DNA of 13,014 nt from Globisporangium splendens (Eukaryota > Oomycota > Peronosporomycetes > Pythiales > Pythiaceae). Made by a program: the position numbers and the translations under genes. The notes under the pieces are model-generated. The model saw only the letters and a program-made list of their open reading frames with translations. It was not told the origin of the DNA and did no database searches. Location: NCBI GenBank assembly GCA_006386115.1, contig VFIW01000079.1, forward strand, positions 207,706-220,719. The letters are read 5' to 3'. Within the stretch, counting starts at the first letter, position 1, and each line of letters begins with the position of its first letter. Shown here in pieces: positions 7,568 to 13,014 of this stretch.

Positions 7568-9814
7568 ATGCGGTGGACAACTCGGTGGCTGCAGCGAGCG
7601 CGAGACAGGTATACAGAAGCTTGGCATGAACAGGTTCATCAGGACAAAAGTCAAAACTGGGGATGCTGCGCGATCTCACCCAAGGAGCGAAGCCAGCACG
7701 CACAGACAAGGCTGTACCAGACGAACAATATCCACAGACTCGGGTGGGAGTATCTCTGTGAAGACCTGGTGGCTGCAGAGGGACACAATCCCGCGTGGAA
7801 AGACGATCTGAAGCGGCAAATTGAATCCTTGCTACCGACCGTGGACCTCGAGTGGAGATCAGACGGAAGTGTAGGTGTGTATTTTGGGAGAAAACCTGAG
7901 CAGACGATTCATCAACTATCGGAAGAGACTCGAGCGTTCTGGCCATCCTTTCAGTGGAACGACAACCCCTGGATAATCGACAGTCAAGGCGGGCAGTACA
8001 CAGTCAAAACGGTTTCTTTCATGAAGGAATGCAATTTGGCCAGCTTCAACGTGAGAAGGGAAGAAGAGCGAGTGTTCTCCGTGCGGCTACCAACCATGAC
8101 GGCGACTCTCACGTCCAAACGAAGGGCCGTTCTGCGAAAACTCGTAACCAGCATCATTCTATGCTCACCGGAGATGGAAATCGATGCAGGCAACCAGCTA
8201 ATCAGTCAGCAGGAGCCGTGGAGCAGGAAACCCACAAAACGAGAGTACAAGTGGATCAGCAACGGCATGGGAACCATCATCGCGATGCCAGTATCGGAGA
8301 GGAGCCACACGGACTATATTCAGATGCACCGGCAAGCAGATGGAGTTCTCTGGACAGTGACCGACTGGACCGGGGATGCTACCTGCCAACAAGACGTTGC
8401 AATGATCGAAGAAGAAATAAAAACCGTAGGGTGGACATTCAAACCACACCCACTCACGACGCATTGTCCGTGGCTGGTGCATGAACGTACTCCCCCAAAC
8501 AGCATCCAGAAGACAATTGACCGAGCAAGAACACGGAGGCTGCACAGCAAGCTGTATCAAGGTCTCGGAGGACTCGTAGACAAGCTCAACGAAGTCGCGA
8601 AAACTGACCAGTGGTACAGTCATGTGCAGTATCGGCTACCAGCAGATCTATGGAAGCAACGAGGATGTCTTACACCGTATCAGATGTGGACGACATACCG
8701 GATTTCTACGATGCAGCTCAACCTGTTCCATCCGGGAAGGATCGAGTCTTCGGCGTGCCCAAGTAATGCTGGATGTGGGGAGACAAAAGAAACTATCTCA
8801 CACATAGTCTGGAGTTGCAAGCGAGCACAAGCCGCGTGGACGGTCTTCCTCGGGCGATGGATTGGCCGAGCATTGACGGAGCAAGCACTCAATCTCTTCC
8901 TGCCTCATATTGCTAGCCGCTCAGCCCCGCCGGGTCAACGATCTTTGCTCCGGGAATTGGAAAAGCACTTCGGGTTCATTACTCCGGAACACTCGACAGC
9001 ACTACAGAAACTCTGGTTTATCGTCACATCAAGCATCCCAGTATTGCTATGGAGAACGAGAGTGGAAATAGTGCATGAACGGCAACACGTTGCTATCGAA
9101 GAAAGCACCAAGCGTGTGTGGACGGCGTGTGTGATGCAAGTGCGAGCTGTGGCTCATCGGATGAGAACGCTCAAAGGAGAAAAGATCAATGCAACTTGCC
9201 TGAGCCAACTGCTCAGCGTACTGGAGAGACAAGGCTTGTCGCGCCAACTGGAAGCGTGGGCGACGGCGCGTTTGTATTTCGGTGGAGGTGCACGCGGCAA
9301 CCCAGGTCCAGGAGGCAGCGGTTGGGCAATCATCTTCCTGAATGAACGCAGCAATCGATGGGAACTCAAAGCATGCGGCTATGCGTACATGGGACCAGAA
9401 GTCACGAACAATTGGTGCGAATACAGCGCACTGAAAGATGGTCTGGCATACAGTGCACATTGCCTACAGCACTATGAAGTCAAGTTGGAAGTCTTCGGAG
9501 ACAGCCAAATGATGATCGCATCCCAGAACGGGTTCGCCTCAATACGCCAGACCGAGTTGCAGCCACTAGCAGTTCGGGTAAATCAAATCATCGCCAACTT
9601 GGCGTGGACCTCCTGGAATCACACAAAACGAGAACAAAACAAAATGGCCGATCTTCTCGCCAACGTGGCAATGAACTCCAAGAATGCGAAGATACTCACC
9701 GACGAATCGCGGGGGAATGATCAAATTCTTATGTCCCAAGTCGCAGCTCTGCTCGACAATGACATCGGTGCCACACCATCAAAACTTAGAAACACCTCAC
9801 TGTCAGCAGTGTAA
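7568..9814 (+). CDS. Non-LTR ORF2 C-terminal half with RNase H domain lacking its first Asp
   Basis: This frame is 748 codons from the first ATG after the truncation point. It is not a natural start, because the frame is already open at 7547 and the true ORF begins in the missing 5' part. Residues 1-380 are the post-reverse-transcriptase region, without recognised catalytic motifs. A zinc knuckle CPSNAGC...HIVWSC lies at about 397-417. The RNase H domain starts near 568: FGGGARGNPGPGGSG, then NNWCEYS (Glu618), FGDSQMM (Asp645), NKMADLLANVA (Asp695). The first catalytic aspartate, expected at residue 572 (codon 9281-9283), is Gly (GGT), so RNase H activity should be lost or greatly reduced. 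Gene order and motifs match the ORF at 4664-6814, but the two sequences are clearly different families or old branches. As it lacks a reverse transcriptase it cannot move by itself. Confidence 0.85.
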   Translation: MRWTTRWLQRARDRYTEAWHEQVHQDKSQNWGCCAISPKERSQHAQTRLYQTNNIHRLGWEYLCEDLVAAEGHNPAWKDDLKRQIESLLPTVDLEWRSDGSVGVYFGRKPEQTIHQLSEETRAFWPSFQWNDNPWIIDSQGGQYTVKTVSFMKECNLASFNVRREEERVFSVRLPTMTATLTSKRRAVLRKLVTSIILCSPEMEIDAGNQLISQQEPWSRKPTKREYKWISNGMGTIIAMPVSERSHTDYIQMHRQADGVLWTVTDWTGDATCQQDVAMIEEEIKTVGWTFKPHPLTTHCPWLVHERTPPNSIQKTIDRARTRRLHSKLYQGLGGLVDKLNEVAKTDQWYSHVQYRLPADLWKQRGCLTPYQMWTTYRISTMQLNLFHPGRIESSACPSNAGCGETKETISHIVWSCKRAQAAWTVFLGRWIGRALTEQALNLFLPHIASRSAPPGQRSLLRELEKHFGFITPEHSTALQKLWFIVTSSIPVLLWRTRVEIVHERQHVAIEESTKRVWTACVMQVRAVAHRMRTLKGEKINATCLSQLLSVLERQGLSRQLEAWATARLYFGGGARGNPGPGGSGWAIIFLNERSNRWELKACGYAYMGPEVTNNWCEYSALKDGLAYSAHCLQHYEVKLEVFGDSQMMIASQNGFASIRQTELQPLAVRVNQIIANLAWTSWNHTKREQNKMADLLANVAMNSKNAKILTDESRGNDQILMSQVAALLDNDIGATPSKLRNTSLSAV

Positions 9815-9870
9815 ACGAGACTCCGGAATTCTTAAACTGTATGCAGATCATAAGTTAAATAGAATTACCT

Positions 9871-9886
9871 TCTCTCTCTCTCTCTC
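9871..9886 (+). repeat. (TC)8 tail of the second LINE
   Basis: Eight TC units sit between the LINE 3' untranslated region and the right copy of the target duplication. Non-LTR elements often end in a short simple repeat that primes or slips during target-primed reverse transcription. Confidence 0.85.
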
Positions 9887-9903
9887 ACTGGTGCATTATC
9901 CTT
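9887..9903 (+). repeat. Target-site duplication, right copy (17 bases)
   Basis: This is the exact second copy of ACTGGTGCATTATCCTT (left copy 7530-7546), and it immediately follows the TC tail. Confidence 0.85.
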
Positions 9904-10093
9904 AGGTTGTGGAGAAATTCACGGAACTTGTGCCATCGGCGATCGATGCCGAGACGTTCTAGATGCACTACATCTACAAAGCGTCGCTGCTCGCTGCGCA
10001 AGAACAGAGTGGTGCAGATTTGCTTTTCTTCGTGGGAAGGTGCCGCTGTCACCCTGATGTTGTCGCGGTTAGAAGGAGTCGGGACACTGCAAG
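9904..10093 (+). pseudogene. Decayed coding region, right part, beyond the second LINE
   Basis: With the LINE and one target copy ignored, this continues the frame of 7402-7546. It reads VVEKFTELVPSAIDAETF, a TAG at 9960-9962, then MHYIYKASLLAAQEQSGADL and a Cys-rich stretch (GRCRCHPDVV). After about 10090 the best protein-like frame is unclear: the same frame stays open to 10700 but becomes Arg/Leu-rich, and another (10094-10450) also looks plausible. The beginning of the - strand remnant (10260-11610) overlaps that part. No family is recognised. The first-pass 245-codon frame at 9963-10700 is therefore accepted only for its start. Confidence 0.35.
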
Positions 10094-10259
10094 ATGGGAG
10101 TGCAAAATCACAAGCTTCAAGTTCTTCGGGGAAAGTATCCATCGTCGTGTACTACGCCTGCCACGGCGTACGCGTTGGACGTCGCCATTGGACATCGATC
10201 ACCTACGCCGCCCGAGCTTCTCATCGTCAATCAGACGGTCACAGGTGATGCTAGAGCCA

Positions 10260-11610
10260 TCATTCCAGCGAGCGTTGTGGACGTGTGTTTTTCTGTGTTG
10301 GGAAACAGGTCTCAAAATGCGATCGTGTGGTCGCCAGCATTGGCGCCATCTGGACCATACAGGAGTCCTCGAGCACGTGCTGCGGCGGCTCTTCGACCAC
10401 GACAACACCGCTGTTATCCTCAACGACCGACTGCGCGCGCCTGGCCGTGAGCAGGTACAAGTTCTGTTCGATCTCGACGCCGGACCCAGGAAACGAATCA
10501 CTCTGGGCAACAGCACTGCTACTTGGGTCTTCACATCGGAAGCACCATTTCGATTTCCATGGTTGTTTTTGTTTGAACTACTTTCTCCAACGAAGTGGCT
10601 CATTTTCACGCCTCGCACAGTGACAGACGATTTCTGCCAGTTTCATCCCATCGGCGCTCTCGGTGACCGCGAAGTGTCGACCCTCGTGATGAACTCGTAG
10701 ATGAGGCTCGCGGTAGTTAGGATCGCGTCGTCGAGGGTGTGCTTGATGTGCTGCTGAGCGTTGTATTCACAATCGCTCGTTGGGTGTTGTTGTCTCATAT
10801 CGCCACGTCCGCGGATCACGAGATCCTCAGTGCGATTTCGACGTCGAGCTGGTTTGCAGCGCCTGCACCGTAGCTCTCTCCTCGTCGAGTAATCATGGTC
10901 GCGACACGTTGCGTCTGCCAGTTTCGCGACGGGAGTGTGCACTTTTGGAGTTTGAGACGCAGTTCGCGAGGGTCCCAGGTCTGTCGTGGTCTCCAGTTTG
11001 TCCATTTCGTTCTCGCCGTGCTGCGTTGCTGGAAGCGAGAGCGATCGTTGATCGCGGCGTGGTCCAAAGCCATCGTCAGCATCGCTTCGTTTTTAGCTGC
11101 CAGCTTCGCACCCTTTTTATGTCTGCTTGCAAACACATGGGCAGTGGCTTTGTCGTGCCCAAGCGCTCTCGTCGTTTTATTGAGACGTATTGAGCAAGCT
11201 CAGAACGTACCGTCAGTCACGTCCTTCACGATGTCAACCTGTTTGATCAAGTCCGTCGGCACAAGCATCACTCATTGGACACAACATCGAATGCACCTAC
11301 AGAGTCCAACAGCGTGGTGACAAATTTGTGAACGTAAGAGACAACGCAAAAGACACATCGCGATCGATGCCATGAAAGCCTCAGGTGTATCAGATCACGT
11401 TGAATGGGGAGTGCATCTGCATTGTAACACCAGCTCACACGATGATCTGCTTGCGCCTGAGATCCTCGCGAATGACGCACCATACTTGACAGCGAGCGAT
11501 GTGGACTCACTCTGCCATTCTACCTCGGTGATCACTGCCGGTCCACAACACCACGCCACGAAGTATCAAAAGCTGCAGCAGTCAGGTGGGGGCGGTGTGG
11601 ACAATTCCAT
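10260..11610 (-). pseudogene. Broken unrecognised gene with in-frame TGA codons
   Basis: Protein-like blocks follow each other along the - strand. From ATG 11610-11608 one frame gives MELSTPPPPDCC, a TGA (11568-11566), then VITEVEWQSESTSLAVKYG and SFARISGASRSSCELVLQC to a TGA at 11397-11395. A short piece in another frame (YVHKFVTTLLDSVGAFDVV) follows. The first frame resumes with LVPTDLIKQVDIVKDVTDG, a TGA at 11202-11200, then TTRALGHDKATAHVFASRHK and EAMLTMALDHAAINDRSRF. The frame shifts near 11005 (MDKLETTTDLG ... HTLDDAILTTASLIYEFIT) and again near 10700 (HFAVTESADGMKLAEIVCHC ... KWCFRCED), with a TAG between, ending at TGA 10262-10260. The Cys/His spacing in CHC...CFRC hints at a zinc-binding segment. 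The antisense + strand frames are Cys/Trp/Leu-rich and look like shadows. The family is unknown; a transposon-encoded protein is likely from the context. Confidence 0.4.
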
Positions 11611-11723
11611 CGGACTCAGTCAAGTCGTCGTATCCTCTGTCATGGGGACAGCCAGCGTTGCGCACGCAGAGCTCCCCCGACCGCGAGTAGGAGCTCGCAT
11701 TTGAGTGTCTCGCGAAGGATCCA

Positions 11724-11760
11724 ATGACGCGTCCGTCATCCCTCCAAGTGACGCATCCGT
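11724..11760. repeat. TGACG/CGTCA repeats (CRE-like)
   Basis: ATGACGCGTCCGTCAT (11724-11739) has 6-base inverted arms ATGACG/CGTCAT. Its first 13 bases recur with two changes as GTGACGCATCCGT (11748-11760), 24 bases on. TGACG is the half-site of many bZIP factors. The group sits just upstream of the - strand remnant and could be part of its old promoter. Confidence 0.35.
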
Positions 11761-12486
11761 GCGGAAAAGGGAAGGTGTGGTTGTGAGTGCGAATGCTGGG
11801 AGGTGATGGAAAAAGGATGGAATGGATATGCACTTTCTGTGTGTGAGAGAAACTTGATCACTTGTGTGAAATTACGCTGGGTATTGGTCAGAATGGGTGT
11901 GAATGCAACTGGTAATAGTAATGTGCACCAGAAAACCCATGCTGTAATCCTGCATGGTCGCTAAGTGCAGGGATCAGCAACCTTGGATGATGTGGTACGT
12001 ACTTTACTTCAACCATTTATGCACGCTCGATTGGCAGAAAAATGCATCTTCGTCCAATCGGAATGCTAGATTTTACAACACTCCTCTATTGGTAGAAAAA
12101 CAATGGGATTTACTGCAACACCTTCTGTACCCACACACAATCCACTGTCGATATCGACAGCCAGCTCCACTTGCCAGCATCCTCCTCTGCATTCACTATT
12201 CGCTTCAGCTGATAGAAGCACAAAGCGACGATGCTTCGTGTTCTTCAATGAACACGACAATGTCCAGTGATTGGCTTGAGCATGTGGGGGACGGCGGCGC
12301 CATCGGTTCAGCACATTAGTTAAAAAATCTTTCTGCAGAAAATGCGCATCTCTTTCTGCCTTGTTGTTCGAAATGATATCGCCAAATACTGGAACAGCGA
12401 ATAGCAGCTGCTCTGTGGTGATTTTTTCTTTTGTGCAAGAGAGTGGGACTTTGGGTGCAGAAAAGACACAAGTTGGAGAGAGTCGA
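11761..12486. other. Intergenic stretch before the ankyrin gene
   Basis: No supported gene was seen. The longest frame (+ strand, 11954-12319, 121 codons) has no motif and a composition like random translation. The stretch contains CCAAT-type repeats (12028-12100) that may belong to the upstream promoter of the ankyrin gene. Confidence 0.5.
12028..12100 (+). repeat. Inverted CCAAT pair and ATTGGyAGAAAAA direct repeat
   Basis: CGATTGG (12028-12034) and CCAATCG (12054-12060) are exact inverted copies 19 bases apart. ATTGGCAGAAAAA (12030-12042) recurs with one change as ATTGGTAGAAAAA (12088-12100). CCAAT boxes upstream of a gene fit promoter elements, but they are about 390-460 bases from the predicted transcription start. 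Confidence 0.35.
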
Positions 12487-12502
12487 CCTCATTTCCCAAT
12501 TT
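12487..12502 (+). promoter_or_regulatory. Oomycete core promoter (initiator plus flanking promoter region)
   Basis: CCTCATTTCCCAATTT matches the oomycete consensus GCTCATTYYNCAWTTT at 15 of 16 positions; only the first base differs. Transcription in these promoters starts inside the TCA, here about 12490-12491. That gives a leader of about 80 bases to the ATG at 12570, in the normal range for oomycete genes. It is the strongest organism marker in the window. Confidence 0.8.
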
Positions 12503-12569
12503 CCTTCTTCAATTGAGCTCGCATTCCCCTTCATTCGTTTTCTTCAGCGCAACCACAAGAGACGAAAGC

Positions 12570-13014
12570 ATGAGCAGCGACAGCACCACGACGTCGGAGC
12601 GCGTTCAAGACGTCTCCAGAGCGCTGGTAGATGCGGTGAGCTGTGGGGACGTGGAAGGTATTCAACTACTTCTGGCTGACAGCAAGACTAACGTGGATGG
12701 CAAGGTCGACGGACGGACGGCACTTTCGCATGCTGTCGAACACGGGAATGCAGAGATTGTACAGGTTTTGGTCAATCTTGGAGCTGACGTGACCAAGAAG
12801 GACTGGTATGGAACAAGTCCTTTGTGGTATGCGGCTAAAGCAGGCAAGACAGAGATTGTGCGTGTTTTGGTCGATCGAGGAGCTGACGTGACCGAGAACG
12901 ACGATGAAGGAACGAGTCCTTTGTGGTATGCGGCTGAAGCAGGCAAGACAGAGATTGTGCAGCTTTTGGTCGATCTTGGAGCTGTTGTGACCGAGAAGGA
13001 CAAGAATGGAAGAA
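12570..13014 (+). CDS. Ankyrin-repeat protein (partial, runs off right edge)
   Basis: The ATG at 12570 follows the core promoter by about 80 bases and opens a frame with no stop to the window end (148 codons). The frame is also open further upstream, but 12570 is the first ATG after the predicted transcription start. After a short Ser/Thr-rich N-terminus (MSSDSTTTSE) come ankyrin repeats of 33 residues: a degenerate capping unit at about 16-47, then 48-80 (DGRTALSHAVEHGNAEIVQV), 81-113 (GTSPLWYAAKAGKTEIVRV) and 114-146 (GTSPLWYAAEAGKTEIVQL). These show the usual TPLxxAA-like start, GxxEIVxxLL helix and GADV turn. No signal peptide or membrane segment is visible, so a cytosolic or nuclear protein-binding role is likely; a C-terminal domain may lie outside the window. 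The last two units are almost identical in DNA, suggesting recent duplication of a repeat unit. Confidence 0.9.
   Translation, partial: MSSDSTTTSERVQDVSRALVDAVSCGDVEGIQLLLADSKTNVDGKVDGRTALSHAVEHGNAEIVQVLVNLGADVTKKDWYGTSPLWYAAKAGKTEIVRVLVDRGADVTENDDEGTSPLWYAAEAGKTEIVQLLVDLGAVVTEKDKNGR

Larger units (their letters stand above)
7547..9886 (+). mobile_element. 5'-truncated non-LTR retrotransposon (second copy), 2340 bases
   Basis: The limits are set by the exact 17-base duplication on each side. The right end is (TC)8 in place of poly(A), directly touching the duplication. The left end falls inside the ORF, downstream of the reverse transcriptase, a usual result of incomplete reverse transcription. 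The frame is open from the very first base of the insertion to TAA at 9812-9814, followed by a short 3' untranslated region of about 56 bases before the TC tail. The perfect duplication and unbroken ORF suggest a recent insertion. Confidence 0.85.

Noticed and set aside
7160..7654. - strand frame of 164 codons crossing the LINE insertion point
   Set aside because: It spans a junction created by the insertion (target duplication ends at 7546), so it cannot be an ancestral gene, and its composition is low-complexity.
7309..10142. A - strand frame that also stays open across the LINE when the insertion is ignored
   Set aside because: It is open for about 160 codons but is Arg/Cys/His/Gln-rich without motifs; the + strand reading has the more protein-like composition, though with stops. 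Kept only as a possibility.
10895..11320. + strand frame of 141 codons
   Set aside because: Rich in Cys, Trp, Leu and Ser with no motif, and exactly opposite better protein-like - strand blocks; treated as antisense shadow.
2041..11610. TGA read as Trp (altered genetic code)
   Set aside because: The intact 748-codon LINE frame, the ankyrin frame and the - strand coiled-coil frame contain no TGA and use TGG for Trp; TGA also terminates the first reading frame near 7191.
11954..12319. + strand frame of 121 codons
   Set aside because: No motif, no core promoter, random-like composition, AT-rich setting.
12662..13003. - strand frame of 113 codons opposite the ankyrin repeats
   Set aside because: Its repeated pattern simply mirrors the 99-base ankyrin units on the other strand.

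Overview
The window looks like a repeat-rich stretch of an oomycete (Phytophthora or downy-mildew-like) nuclear genome. The best evidence is a 16-base match (15 of 16 positions) to the oomycete initiator plus flanking promoter region consensus, about 80 bases before an ankyrin-repeat gene at the right edge. The mobile elements fit this too: a Ty3/gypsy element with a chromodomain, a Crypton-type tyrosine recombinase, and two non-LTR fragments carrying RNase H domains of the RGNPGPGG type. No bacterial features, tRNA, rRNA or CRISPR array were seen.

Layout, left to right. (1) 1-967: two reading frames on opposite strands. The + strand holds the end of a gypsy pol with an unmistakable chromodomain, broken just after it. 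The - strand holds a completely open frame of at least 322 codons that runs off the left edge, with a nuclear-signal-like N-terminus and a long coiled coil. A purine tract near 1031-1047 may mark the start of the gypsy 3' LTR. (2) 1050-1950: no convincing gene; short direct and inverted repeats, possibly LTR sequence. (3) 1953-4295, - strand: a Crypton whose 673-codon frame is unshifted but cut by three stop codons. The putative element lies between two 12-base direct repeats. (4) 4664-6814, + strand: the 3' half of a non-LTR retrotransposon ORF, with a zinc knuckle and a complete RNase H catalytic set. (5) 7005-7546 and 9904-10093, + strand: remnants of one decayed coding region, split by (6) a second non-LTR insertion at 7547-9886. 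That insertion is flanked by a perfect 17-base target-site duplication and ends in (TC)8. Its ORF is intact from its truncation point, but the first RNase H aspartate is glycine. (7) 10260-11610, - strand: a broken, unrecognised coding region with several in-frame TGA codons. (8) 11700-12486: no clear gene; some bZIP-like and CCAAT-like repeats. (9) 12487 to the end: promoter and start of an ankyrin-repeat protein that runs off the right edge.

The window therefore reads as a transposon graveyard next to one ordinary gene. The LINE insertion at 7547 is probably the youngest event, because its target duplication is perfect and its ORF unbroken. The most unusual structure is the antisense pair at the left edge, where a long, coding-like coiled-coil frame lies opposite a gypsy integrase tail.
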